A stretch of 64,000 nucleotides of DNA from contig MCFE01000086.1 in NCBI GenBank assembly GCA_002104905.1, positions 1-64,000 of the forward strand, in the 5' to 3' direction. Below the pieces are notes generated by a model that was given only the letters and a program-made list of their open reading frames with translations, was not told where the DNA came from and ran no database searches. How positions within the stretch are numbered: the first letter of the stretch is position 1; every line of letters begins with the position of its first letter. Below are positions 51,892 to 63,378 of the stretch, one piece after another. Both the position numbers and the translations under genes were made by a program. The stretch comes from Basidiobolus meristosporus CBS 931.73 (taxonomy: Eukaryota; Basidiobolomycota; Basidiobolomycetes; Basidiobolales; Basidiobolaceae).

Positions 51892-52240
51892 TGTTGCAAA
51901 AATTTGTAATTCCACCTAAATATTCAGCTAACCTAGTCACTTAAATCATTGCCTTCAAATCCCAGAGAATACTGGAAAAATTCCATGTTGGGATTTACTT
52001 GGAATATTTTCACCAAAATACCAGGTACCCAGAGCATGAAAATTTTCAAGGTTGTCCAAACAGCCCCAAACCTTGCACACATGCTCTTGGGACCTTCCTT
52101 AACCTATTCTATGTGTTTGCTATGCCAAGACCATGTAAAAGTATAAATACTACTTTTACATTCCATAAATCATTAATTGAAAACTACATAATCTACTTTT
52201 TCTTCCAATCACTTCCAATATCTCTAAGACTCTTACAACA
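51892..52240 (+). repeat. 3' LTR of copia element 3
   Basis: Starts TGTTGCAAAAATTTG, ends CTCTTACAACA; followed by the target duplicate GAAGT. Confidence 0.92.
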
Positions 52241-52552
52241 GAAGTTATGATCATTCTGGTTGGATAATATGCCAGTGGCTAATTGGTCCAAAACTATCCT
52301 GAAGCTGTGAGCCTCCAATTGGCATATTGGTCAATACACATGCTATCTAATTTGCCATCAAATATCCCATTTTACTTACTTAGCAAGTAATTCCCTGATT
52401 TTGCTGATTGGACAAGGTGTCATTGTTAGCATGCAATTGATTGCCTAGGTGCAAATCAGATCAAAAAGCTGCACTAGTGTTGCAGATGATATATATATAA
52501 GCAGGGGTTTATTTATAGGGGCTTAGTCTCAAATGTGAGACAGCCTTGATAT

Positions 52553-52884
52553 TGTTGTAAGAGTTTTGGAGATATTGGAAGTGTTTGGGAGGGCAAGTAA
52601 ATTATGTGATTTTCACTTAATGATTTAATGAATGTAGAAGTAGTATTTATACCTTTACATGGTCTTGGCAAAACAAGCATGTAGAATAGGTTAAGGAAGG
52701 TCTCAAGAACATGTGTGCAAAGTTTGGGGCTGTTTGGAAAACTTGGAATATTTACTCAGAACATGAGAATTTTCAAAGTAAATCCCAAGAAGGAATTTGG
52801 TTGGTATTCTTTAGGATATGAAGGTAATGATTTAAGTGACCAAGTTATGTGAGTATTTTGGTGGATATACAAATTTTTACAACA
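52553..52884 (-). repeat. Solo copia LTR inside Harbinger-like copy B
   Basis: 332 bp with a small internal deletion; starts TGTTGTAAGAG, ends TTTTTACAACA. Perfect 5-bp duplication GATAT (52548-52552 and 52885-52889); copy A reads CCTTGATATTACTTAT uninterrupted at this place. Confidence 0.92.
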
Positions 52885-53838
52885 GATATTACTTATAACA
52901 AGAAAATTTTGATCACTGATTTGCAATGGCTTGATTTGGATTGCAAAAAAAGGGTTTTTTGAGTTAATACTTATGATATCAATTCAATGCTATCACATCA
53001 TCTTCTGCAAGTTTTCTTTCTTGCAGGGCTTACTACTGGAGCACTTGGTAGTGATTCACTTTGCACACTTAAATAACCTCCTTGTTGACTATTGTCTTGG
53101 CTACTTGAGTTCTTATGGTCCATGTTTTGCCTCCTGGTTGATTAGTGCAGAGCTATAGCTTGGCTGCACTGATTGCATCTGATGATGTTACAGAACCAGT
53201 CTGGAGCAACAAAGAGTGATCTATTCTTTTATTTGCCAAATGCTCCTGCAGTGGAGACACTTCCAGTGGATCTTCATCAGTCAGTCCACCATAAGTAATT
53301 TGCTGATAGTCAGGTATAGCAGCATGCATTGTCACAACATAGTACATTGATATGGCACTTGGCTCAGTCCAATATGATACTATATGTAAACACAACTTGG
53401 CCAGCTCCAGTGGACTTGTGTCAAATAGAGCAGTTTGCCAAGTTTTTGAAGTTTTGCTCTGAACTGCAACCATTGACCTTATGCAAGTTGACATTATACA
53501 TGGTTCTCTCACATAGATCAAATTGATGCACACCAGCACACTGGCATTGCAAGGCTTGGTAAATATTCCATTGAAGTTTGTTGGAATGAACTTGGCACAG
53601 TTGTCAGCAGTCTGTATTCCTCCTCTTAAAGCTCACATTCTGATTCTAAGATAATACAATTGTACCATTGGATAGTGTTGCATAGTGCCAACCTGTTTAT
53701 AGTGCTGGATTAATATGATACTGTATGGCACTCTCCGGTAATCTAATTTCTACCATGAGACCAGTGGTTGCATACAGTTACTGGTAATTTTACTTAATCT
53801 TGCTTATGTTGCTCAGAACAGTGCTTTTCTTGCTTAAT

Positions 53839-54720
53839 TTACACTTTATAATGGCCCAAATACATTTTTCTCAGTGCATGTCTTCTTGAATGAATGTACT
53901 GTGCATTTATAAGAGTCTTGACTATTTTACCTATGCTGCTGTTTTCTCCTATACTTGACAATCCTTGACTTTTACCGGCCAATTTACTGAATCTCTTTAG
54001 ATATACAAATGTATACTCTACTCTCACTCTGAAATGACTAAATATCTCATTGTAGAGCTTCTGCTCCCTGCTAAACACATCATTCCTTGGCTTCCTACAA
54101 GCTGTAATACACCCCAATCTCTGACAATCCTCTCCTAAATAAGCTCAGTCTGCCATACATTTCTCTCCTCTTGTTAATTCTAAATCCTTCACTACCCAGA
54201 GTGCTTTGTCATGCCTACTTCCAGTAAATGGGCCACTAAACCAGATGATGTTACCCTCAATGTCAGACAGTGCTTGAAACTTCACACAGTTTTCCTTGTA
54301 TTTACCAAAATAGAAGTGCCCCTGCCCTCTAGAAGGTCTGTGAATCCTGACAGGGAAGGTATCCAAAATACTCCTGATATGGAACCAGTGGCTGAACACT
54401 CTGAGAAATGAAGGTCTATTGGCACTTCTGAAGCAAGTATTCCAAGCTTGTCCTAAGTCATTCATACCTTCTGCAAGGTGGTTCTCTATTGCTGTTGGCT
54501 GGGAGTGAAAGCTTCTGGGACTTTTGCTGCCATGGATGGTGGGATGAAACCTTCTAGGGCAATAGTTCTTGTTGTAGCATAAAAGCTTAACAAGGAATCT
54601 CCTTGAGTTGATTGGGATAGATGGTCCACAGTATTTAGTATAGATCTTCTCTAATGTGTCAATAGGGAATCCAGTGGTAGTGATGGGATTGATGAGAAAA
54701 GTCACTGAGATGAGTAGGTT
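53839..54720 (-). pseudogene. ORF2 of copy C: DDE transposase (DDE_Tnp_4/Harbinger-like)
   Basis: N-terminal SFLINP-type start aligned to copy A (the ATG is AAC at 54720). Catalytic positions are visible: first Asp in ILDTFPVRIHRP, second Asp in GPFTGSRHDKALW (the GS-HD signature of this family, preceded by CVKFQALSDIEGNIIWFSG), third acidic residue in FRVRVEYTFVYLKRF. A TGA at about 54150 interrupts GEKCMAD-AYLGED. The enzyme would cut and paste the element and, by the shared termini, probably also the foldback MITEs. Inactive as read. Confidence 0.8.
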
Positions 54721-55172
54721 ATATTGATATTGGGACAAGATTAAGTAGATGTGATATGAATTGATTTTGCACAATAAGCTTAAGTTATCTGATATCCTAT
54801 GCATTATGATTAAATCCCATCAAATGCCGTGTATCCCATCATTATGTTGAAAAAATCATCCTCAAACAGTGCCTTGGTGATTTTATTGATGATTTACTCT
54901 CTAGTCTATAACCAAGTAGGAAGCATGTAATTGATGTGACATGATCCATGTCAATGAATTCCAAAATGCATCATGCATAACATATGCAATATTCAACAAT
55001 CACATTAGTTTTCATGTATACTTCATATAGGAGCAGGTTGATGCCAATATACTACAGTATAAGTATCCACATCCATCACTATGGTCCCTATAACAAGTCT
55101 CAACTCATCTTTAGTACAACACAGACAAACCCATCCCCCAGCAAACAAGCACAGTCTGTGCTGGAAAAGTCA

Positions 55173-56324
55173 ATGTTGGATCCATTTGAGCTCTTGCCAA
55201 ATGATTTTGGTATTGACTAAGTGTCACTGATGAGCCTTCATTCAGATGTTTGGGCACTACTCATTAATCTTGCACAGCTGGGTACCTCAGAGAGTTGACA
55301 ATGATGGAAGAATCTGAGTAGAAAGCTGTAGCATGAGTTCTACATCAAGATGCCAGCAGATACATGTAAGAAGATATATTACAAGACAAGCATTGAAATC
55401 AAGAATGAGCTGAGAGAAATGGGATTTGATGAGTAAGACATGCAAGAACAATTCTGCACTGAATTTGCACAGTAGAGGCCAGACGCATTTGTTCAGGCCT
55501 CAATCTTAGGAACTAAAGAAGCTTTGAATGAGTTTTTGCCTCAAATACCAAATGTACTACATGATGGATTTATAGCGCTAAGTGGCTTACAAGAGCAATA
55601 TACACAGGACTCATCAAGGAAACAGTTCCAAAGGATGAGACAGAGGGTAAGTGAAGACCTTGAGGAATCAGGAGGTGAGCCTCAAGCAGAAAATACAGAC
55701 TGCAGGCAACTGCATATATATTGTGCCAGCTTTCCTTCCTGGACTCCTTACCATCCCTTGCAATGCCAGTGCACCAGTGAACATCAGTCCAATATAGACC
55801 AACAATCTTCACAAGAGTACCCCACATTGAGCTGATGCATGTCAGATAAATATGCATGCTTCAGAGCAAGACTACCAGAACTTGCCAATCTGCTCATTTA
55901 GATGCAAAACCATTGGAGCAGGGCAAGTTGCATCAACATGTAGCATCATATTGCACTCAGCCAAGGGCCATGCCAATGCATTAAATTGTGCCTGCACATG
56001 CTGTTACACCTGACCATCAGCAAGTTACTTCTGGTGAACTGTCTGACATTGACTCACATGAAGTGCCTCCACCACCAGAGCCTTTGGCAAGTAAAAGAAT
56101 GCATTAACATGTGGCACCTCAGGCTGGTTCCATTATATCATCTAGAGCATTTCAGCATGGCCAAGCTCCAGCTTTGCACTCATCAACAAGGAGGCAAAAT
56201 ACTGACAACAAGTACTCAAGTAGCCAAGATGACAGTAAACAAGGAAGTAGATTAGGCGTGCAAAGCACTCACTACCAAATGATTCAGTAGTAATCTCTGT
56301 GAGAAAAAACCTAGGAGAAGATGA
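55173..56324 (+). pseudogene. ORF1 of copy C, riddled with stops
   Basis: Starts MLDPFELLPNDF, the counterpart of MSDPFEFLPNDF in copy A, and ends at AGGAGAAGATGA (56313-56324), the counterpart of KKPRRR-stop. At least five in-frame stops lie in the first 100 codons, at positions that copy A fills with Gln, Arg or Trp codons, the pattern expected from C-to-T decay on either strand. Confidence 0.72.
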
Positions 56325-56600
56325 TGCAATTGCATTGAATTGTTACCATTTGTGATGATTCAAACAACACATTTTTTTGCAATCCAAATCAAGCCATTGC
56401 AAATTAGTTGTCACCAAATTTTTGATATAAGTACTATCAAGGTCATCTCACAATTGAGACAGAACCCCTATAAATAATACCCTGCATATATATACTTCAT
56501 CAGTAATACTAGTACAACTATTGGATCTGATTTGCACCTACGCAATCAACTGCGTGCTAGCTATATATATAATACTGGCAGCTTGGAATTAATAACCTTC

Positions 56601-56938
56601 TGCACACTCTTATGACAGGATCACCACAGTGTTTGGCTAATTTTACCTCCAGATAAAGTTAAAAACATAATTGTCATTGGGGTATGGTTTGCCAAAGGGT
56701 TGCATGGCATTATTGTGGTCTTGATGCACTCAACAATTATCTGAGTGTATCTAACCAGCCATTACATCCTGTTGCCTTTTATGACAAAATTTGACAGTGC
56801 CTAGATGGTCTCATTGCAAGCCTCTGATGACATTATCAGGGCAGAATGGCAGCCTACAGCTAGCTTGGCACAATGCTACCATACCAATTTACCTAATGTT
56901 ATTTCCTTTTACTACCTCACCTTGCGCAATGCATATAT
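56601..56938. other. Decayed sequence, nothing recognised
   Basis: Probably the eroded end of copy C or unrelated filler; no terminal repeat or open frame. Confidence 0.3.
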
Positions 56939-57140
56939 TGTTGTAAAAGTTTATAATTCCACCTAAATATTCACCCAAATTTGTCACTTAGATCATTACC
57001 GTCAAAAACTAAAGAATACTGACCAAATTACTTGTTGGGATTTACTGGGAATATTTTTGCCAAATATCAGGTGCCCAGAACATGAAGAATAGATAAGTTG
57101 TCCAAACAGCTCCAAAAATTGCACACATGTTCTTGGGACT
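56939..57140 (+). repeat. Truncated copia LTR
   Basis: Starts TGTTGTAAAAGTTTATAATTCCACC and follows the family LTR to GCACACATGTTCTTGGGAC, then switches abruptly to Harbinger-like copy D sequence. The last 140 bases of the LTR are missing. Confidence 0.85.
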
Positions 57141-58500
57141 ATATTCCATCACTGTGTTGCAAAAATCATTCTCTAACAATAACTTTGTGATTTTATTGAT
57201 GACTTTTTTTATTGAAATTATGAATGAGCTTAGAGTGAGGGGACTTGATGAGGAAGCAATGCCCAAGCAATTCCACATGCAATTTGCACAGCACAGACTG
57301 GACATGTCAGTTTGTGCATCAACTTTGGGAGCCCAAGATATTTTGAATGAGTTTCTGACTCAAATGACTAATGGACTATGTGATATATTAGTAGTGCTAA
57401 GTAGCTTCAAAGAGCAATAGACACTGGACTCATCAAAGTACAGTTCCAAAGTATTAGACAGAGGTTGAGTGAAGACCTTAAGAAGTCAGAAGGTGAGGTT
57501 CAAGAGGATGAACACGGACTGCAAGCAACTGTGTCTAAATTGTGCCAGCATGCCTTGCTAGACGCCTTACCATCCCCTGTTATGAATAGACATAAGGCAG
57601 GAGAATAGAGTCAGGCAAGGCAGGACCAGGAAAGGACTTAGGTGAGGATCAACAAGGCACGGTGTGTTTCCAAGGCAAGGCAGATTTCCAAGGCAAGGCT
57701 GTTTATTCAAGACCTGTGTTTATCAGACGGAGGAATACATAAGGGGGGGTAGGACTATATATACCTTTTGGCAATATGGATGCCAAGAGATATTGGCTAA
57801 TATGATGGGGTTCTGGGGTGAGGCACAGTAAGTGTACCAAGATAGAATATACTAAAGAATAGACTAGAATCTCACATGGAGATATGTCAGGGGTCAGCAG
57901 ATCATGTACTAGATCATGTGACATGTAGTTACCATATATGACATGGGACTACATAAACTCTAATGGGAAGCTTCCATTGAATGTTGTGTTGTGTAATATT
58001 GACTTAGAGCTTTCAAGAAGTTGCTAGAATGTGGTAGAACTTTCTAGAAGGAACAGGGATTTCTTCACTGACTTGATTTTGCTAGATAATTGGAGACCAG
58101 GGATGTCATGATCACATGACATCCCCTGCCATGCCAGCATACTGGTGCATGTTGGTTCAATCTACACCAAAACCCATTACAAGAGCACCCTGCATCAAGT
58201 TAACATGTCCAGATCAATGCATGCGCTTCAGAGCAAAACTACCAAATCTTGCCAAACTGCTCATTTAGACCCAGGTTCATTGGTGCAAGTGATGTTGTTT
58301 CAGCTTATAACATCAAACCAAACTCAGCCAAGGGCTATGCTTATGCATCAAGTTGCACTTAAGCATGCTATTACACCTGACCATCAGCAATTTACATCTA
58401 GTGAACTGACTTTCTGCACTATTGCCCTGCCAAAGTTAAAGATGACTACCACTGCTATAAGGACTATGTTCATGAGGATATTGCTGTGAAGAAGAATGCT
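57141..58500 (+). mobile_element. Harbinger-like copy D fragment (ORF1 remnant)
   Basis: Begins in the divergent promoter region (GATTTTATTGATGACTT, as in copy C near 54880), lost the ORF1 start by deletion, then follows ORF1: IMNELRVRGLDEEA, QFAQHRLDMSVCASTLGAQDILNEF (about 57220-57360), interrupted by a solo LTR at 57578-58121, then MSRSMHALQSKTTKSCQTAHLD and PDHQQFTSSELT (58205-58410). Several stops. Ends without a recognisable terminus. Confidence 0.75.
57578..58121. repeat. Solo LTR of a third retrotransposon family (544 bp)
   Basis: Termini TGTTATG ... CATGACA, with perfect 5-bp target duplication TCCCC (57573-57577 and 58122-58126). The interrupted sequence CCATCCCCTGCCATGCC is restored by removing it. 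It has an internal cluster of AAGGCAAGGC repeats (near 57615-57705) and a TATATATA box near 57755. No coding sequence. Confidence 0.85.
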
Positions 58501-60944
58501 GTGCCCTCAAAAGACTCATTCAGTAACTATGCAAGCTGGCTACAAAGGAGAGTCTATCAAGCTGACATGTATATATGTCAAGAAATATAGTATTTTGGTG
58601 CTCTACCACCACTGAAGAAAATTGCATAATTCCAGCAATAGAGGGTTCAGATCTACAATGAAATATACTGCTATATGTATACATATGACCTCAATTGACT
58701 GTTAGACAGGCTTTTGGACAGCATAGTATCCTGAATTGCAAAAAAAAATGTATAGATCCTCATTAAATGATTGCTGGAGGAAGATTTACCAAATCTGTAG
58801 CCGCTCAAAACAAGGCTGAGAATGCAAGTACTCTAGCTATTAACCACCATTTTGGACTATCTACTAATGGAAAAGATCTCAGAAACAAGCACCCTGAGTT
58901 GCAAGGATCCTGATGATATATAATACATATATATCCCACTGGAGTATGGATATGTACTACACAATCCAATGGAAGAATGCTATATTTGTATCAAATGTCT
59001 TGATATTAAGACTAGTGTACCAGGAGCCAAATGTAGAGCTGTTAGACATGCTATCACTCTGTTTAAGTGTCAAAACAGTGGGAGAAAGTTTTATACAAAT
59101 CTAGTAATATCAACTCAGAAAGATTCTACCACCAGCCAGAGAGAGTGAGGCAAATAATTGCCAGCCTGATTGGAGTACACAACCAAGTAACAGTTGGCCA
59201 GTATATAAGCTGCAAGCTACTCAGAAAATAACATAGTTTGTTATACTTGTTATATATATATCACTTATTACAGTAGGAGAAAATGCTTGGTGCCATTTAA
59301 TTCTCTGAATTGGATCAGAAGAACTGTGAATGATCAAGTCACTGCCAAGCTCTGCAACTCAGAAACTGATATAGTGGAGTCTGATACCAGAGAACTGATG
59401 AAGCTAGCTTGCAAATGCAGCTTATTTGATCAAATTTGGACAACTCTATCAAAAGGTATGATTGAACTAAGTGGATGCCAATTTTGACTATATTACTCTC
59501 AAGTAGTCAAATATTCTGGACAAATGATGTCATGAGGTCTTGCATGCTCAAACACACCATGGTCCCACCTGTAAGGAAGTCCAGAACCATCCCACCAAAA
59601 GAATTTCCCTTGGATCATCAGTACAAAAAGAAAAAGAAGAAAAATGGAAAACACTACTACCGCAAATTAGGGTACTTCCTAAGTGAAACTAAAGCCTATG
59701 TGGGTTGCATTTGGACTATCTGGCAATGCAGATATGCTCCATGGAGTCTCTTGTAAAAAGATCTCATGCCAGAAACCCCAGAGGAGCCTTGAGACTTCAA
59801 CAGCATCTTCTAGATCCTGTAGTATACATTGGAGCAGACTATTTAGTGCAGAAGTCTTGATGTCTGCTGTATATAGATCTGAAAGAAAAATGTGCAAGGA
59901 TCAACCAGATGGTATGTATGGATTCTGAAGACACTGAGAATATCAGTTAGTCCTGCAAGCCAAGCTCAAGGTTGAAAATAACTATGAGGAGAATAAGGAT
60001 AATCAAAGCCCTTCTTAAGGGAAATCTCACTTCTGGAAAAGTGCCAGCACCTACTCCGCAATTACATCCTGAACAGACAAAAGCAACTGTATCAATCCAA
60101 ATCAGTAGAACCACTCTAAAATAGCTACCAAACAACCAATGGCACCTTTCTGATACCAAACTGGGTAAAACAAGAAGCAAGTGGACTTTGAATATACTGC
60201 AAATGAAATAATCAGTCCAAAGAAAGTTACTGCTACTTAAGGAAGACAAAGATGACCACTCTAGATCAATTTGTAGATCTGAATCACTAAACAGACATGG
60301 TTCAAGTGGGAGCGGGCCATCCCAGCTCAGAGTTGAGCAAAAACACTTTTTTGGCCATGTTTGTATGTGCTGCTGTGCCAGGAAATAAGGAAACTCCAGA
60401 TCTGCTGTAAATGACCAAACCTTAACTTGGCCCAGTATAGGTCATTTCTTTTACCTCAAATAGAGCCTACATGATGGAAGTAACCATCCCTGAGCCAAAT
60501 ATGGACATACAGTGAAGTTGTCTAAGTGAATTAGACTTTTGCCTGGAAATAAGGAAACACCAGATCTGCTGTAAATGATATAACCTTACCTTGACCAAAA
60601 GTGGGTCAATTTTGCTCAAATAAGAAGCATTGGATAGCCCAGAGGCAATATATCAGTATTACAGTCTGCCGATTAGACTTAGAGCATTATGCAATCTTGT
60701 ACAACTGATCAAAACCAATGACTAGCAATTTGATCAGATCATTATGATTTTTAGGCATACTCTTAAGTAGATGTGCACACTGAGTTACAAGTTTTTTTCT
60801 GTTCAAATAAGCTGAACACAAATGCATATACTGTTGGATAATATATTAGTCCAGTATGCAACGCAGCTAAGTCTTAGATGCTTATTACAGATTGCATACT
60901 CTCAATAAGTATTTATAACTTGTGAATATTTTGTTGAGCGGGAG
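58501..60944. other. Decayed repeat-derived sequence, family not recognised
   Basis: AT-rich, CpG-poor, with short broken open frames (58913-59104, 59287-59487, 59475-59756, 59683-59928). A Lys-rich patch YKKKKKKNGKHYY occurs near 59625. The last bases before the LTR at 60945 (GAGCGGGAG) look like a polypurine tract, so at least the end could be internal sequence of a copia-like element, but I cannot identify gag or pol motifs. Confidence 0.35.
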
Positions 60945-61290
60945 TGTTGAAATTATCAAGTTGTCACCAAAATATTCATGCTAACTTAGTCACATAGATC
61001 TTATTCTTTGATTAGTATTCTGTCCTGACCAATATCTTGTTAGGATTTACTTAGAATATTTTCGCAAAATTATCAGGTACCCTGATTATGATCTTTCTCA
61101 AGTTGTCCAAAAGCCCCCAAACTTTGCACACATATTCTTGGGACCTTCATTTACAATTCTACACATTCTATTGCTCTACTTTATCAAAAGTATAAATACC
61201 ATACTTTTGAATAATAAATCTACAAGTGAATCACATGTAAATCCTCTAGTTCTCCACATCACTTCCAACACTCCTCAGAATATTGAAACA
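60945..61290 (+). repeat. LTR of a diverged copia subfamily
   Basis: 346 bp, TGTTGAAATTATC ... TATTGAAACA. Internal order as in the main family (CACCAAAATATTCATGC, GTCACATAGATC, AGTATAAATACC, AATAAATCTAC). Preceded by the polypurine-like GAGCGGGAG and followed by GGTATGAGC, close to the primer-site sequence GGTTATGAGC. No clear target duplication. Confidence 0.75.
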
Positions 61291-62645
61291 GGTATGAGCT
61301 GACAGCATACTGACTAATATAGGTGTTGGTGATGTTATGATGGCTACTTGCTGGTCTTCAACTTGGGGTACTGCTTTTGCTACATTTGCCTTTGCTTTTC
61401 AACAATATCTCTATGCTGATGACCAAGCTATAGATGGGTCATTTCAAGCTAAGTGAGCCCTTCAAGCTACCAGAAAAATCTGAAAGAATTAGTCAGATAG
61501 TACAGAGTATCTGCTAATGTAAGTACTTCTCATGGACTCCAATCAGCTTTCATACTCATATGCAACAATACAAATGCGTAGACTGGATCAACTGAATATG
61601 TACAGATTCAAATTGCATTCTGAAGCCATTCCTACCAAGAGTATGTTGGAAGCATTGGGACTCATATGTGAATATTGTAGGAATATTTATCCAGAAGGGG
61701 ATCACCAATGCCAACTTGAATCATCTACAGTTGTTGGGCATGGGGTTTGTAATGGGATTTGAGCAGTTATACTACAAACATAAAGCTGAACACATGGATC
61801 TCTACCACTACTGTATCCATTGCTAGACTTTTCTTGGTCACAAGCCAGCTTCTACATCATTCATTATGGAGCCCAAGCAAAGAAGAGACAGAGCAAAACT
61901 GTAAGGGGGACTAGAGTCCAGCAGGGAGAAGGAATATATTTAGCTAAATACCAAGAAGTATTTGTAGATATTTAGGAGGTATTCTTGGCAGCAGTGGTGG
62001 CAAACAAGCAAATGTTTGCAAGATGTATATGGAACCAGCAGTACAAGGTACATTGCATCTTTGCAAGTATCACACTAACAAGCTGTAAAGTTGCAGTAAC
62101 AGAAGTGTGTCAATTGCGGCAGGTGTGCTTGTTTGTAGAGGTTAGTAAGCAAGAGACAATATTTTCTTTTATTTGAACTATATGTGGAATATCCAAGATA
62201 GTATTGGGTATGCAAATACAGAGGGGTGATTCTACAGTAGAATGTATGAATTGTACAGGGGAGGTAGAAAAAGAATATACCATTTAAGGCAATTGGATGT
62301 CCTGGACAGTTGGATCCATTTAAATAGTTGTAGAGCACAATAAGACCACCATAATACCATGCAATTATTTTCACAGCACTAATCCTATCTTGTCATGTGC
62401 TATCACTTTTTTTGGCAGTAAAATTAGCAAACACCATTGTGGTCCTGCCATAAGATTGTTAAAAGGGTAACTAGTGTCAAGCTGACAGTGTCATGACAGT
62501 CAATAAATGGGATCCTGATGGCTGATCTGGATTGGATCCACACACAGGCCCAAAATATTTTTCATAGGTAACTTCTCCCCTATGATGTGAAAGCATATTC
62601 TATGGGCTTTATCTTTGCGCACTTTTGTTGTGCTTCAAACACTAT
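61291..62645. other. Decayed repeat-derived sequence
   Basis: 61295-61400 (GAGCTGACAGCATAC..., GCTACTTGCTGGTCTTCAA) is repeated with changes at about 63577-63690, so it belongs to an unidentified repeat. Short open frames (61532-61762, 61985-62176) carry no known motif. Confidence 0.4.
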
Positions 62646-63378
62646 AGATTTGTTCTGTTGGATAGTGCCTCATTTAGCCATGAGTGCCAATTGATGCCAT
62701 AGTGTACCAGGGAAGCCAAGTGAGCCTATACTTGGCCACACAGTGCAAACCACAGCTGTGCATCTTCCTGCAAAGCAGCCCCTGTGTCTCACTCATTGTA
62801 CTGGAGAAAATCCATTTTTTGACCTTTTTTTGGATTAATGTTGTGCATGATATATAAGAGCACAGAAGAACTGAAGACATGCACTTGGTACTTGATACCC
62901 ATGGTACTCTGAATCTAGCTCCTGTAGCTTGTATTATATCACAAAATCAATGGCACTATCTTGGTCCACTGGTACTATCTGGCATTATGAGTGCTTTGTA
63001 TAGGTCTTACTTTAGGGCTAATATTTAAATATAGTGCATGATAGTACCAGTGGACCAAGATAGTGCCATTTATTTTTGTGATATAATACAAGCTAGAGGA
63101 GCTAGATTCAGAGTGCCATGGGTATTGTGTAACAGTTGCATGTCTTCAGATCTTCTGTGCTCTTACACATCCTGCACAACATTGAATCAAAAAAATATAG
63201 GCCAAAAAATGGATTTTCTCCAATACGACGGGTGAAACACAGGGGCTGACGTGCATGAAGATGCAGAGCTATGTTTCCCACTCTGTGGCCAAGTTTGGGT
63301 CTGCTATGCCTCACTGGCATGCAATTGCACTATTTGCCACTCATTGCTCAATATAGTACTATCCAACAGAACAAGTCT
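62646..63378. mobile_element. Foldback MITE, 733 bp, with arms of about 340 bp
   Basis: Arms 62646-62989 and 63040-63378 are inverted copies of each other, estimated by eye at 80% identity or better over their length, closing on a 50-bp loop. Outer ends read AGATTTGTTCTGTTGG on both strands (one change), matching the Harbinger-like end AGACTTGTTCCGTTGGATAGTGCC. Perfect 3-bp target duplication TAT (62643-62645, 63379-63381). No coding capacity; TATATAAGAGC occurs in the left arm and the decayed counterpart in the right. Most likely mobilised by the Harbinger-like transposase. Confidence 0.88.

Larger units (their letters stand above)
43581..52240 (+). mobile_element. Copia element 3, old, carrying three later insertions
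   Basis: LTRs at 43581-43929 and 51892-52240, with perfect 5-bp target duplication GAAGT (43576-43580 and 52241-52245). The two LTRs differ at about 34 of 349 positions by eye (about 90% identity), so it is much older than element 2. Later insertions within it: a solo LTR of another family (44546-45349), Harbinger-like copy A (45662-48454) and a reverse-oriented solo copia LTR (48626-48974). Gag and pol carry many stops and frameshifts. Confidence 0.93.
43257..53648 (-). mobile_element. Harbinger-like DNA transposon copy B, split by copia element 3
   Basis: Left terminus AAACTTGTTCCATTG at 43257 (family consensus AGACTTGTTCC). 43257-43580 and 52241-53648 are one element in the same orientation as copy A; removing copia element 3 and one 5-bp duplicate restores continuity (ACCATTGAAGTTATG against ACCATTTTGGTTACC in copy A). 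It retains only the terminal region and the C-terminal part of ORF1 (about 53153-53640, minus), and abuts copy C at about 53650. It carries a further solo copia LTR at 52553-52884. CpG sites of copy A are almost all TpG or CpA here. Confidence 0.8.
53656..56600 (+). mobile_element. Harbinger-like copy C, most complete transposase, decayed
   Basis: Inverted relative to copies A and B. Begins ACAATTGTACCATTGGATAG, a decayed form of the family end, with AAT just before it. It carries the nearly full ORF2 on minus (53839-54720) and ORF1 on + (55173-56324), diverging from 54721-55172. The ORF1-side sub-terminal region (GAGACAGAACCCCTATAAATA near 56455, TATATATA near 56485) matches copy A reversed. 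The far terminus is not recognisable past about 56600. Confidence 0.8.

Noticed and set aside
57600-57720. AAGGCAAGGC repeats as a CRISPR-like array
   Set aside because: No regular unique spacers; they are irregular short repeats inside a solo LTR of a eukaryotic element.
61285-61300. Full copia element starting at the LTR 60945-61290 because GGTATGAGC follows it
   Set aside because: No gag follows, and the downstream sequence belongs to another repeat seen at 63.6 kb; the match is too short.
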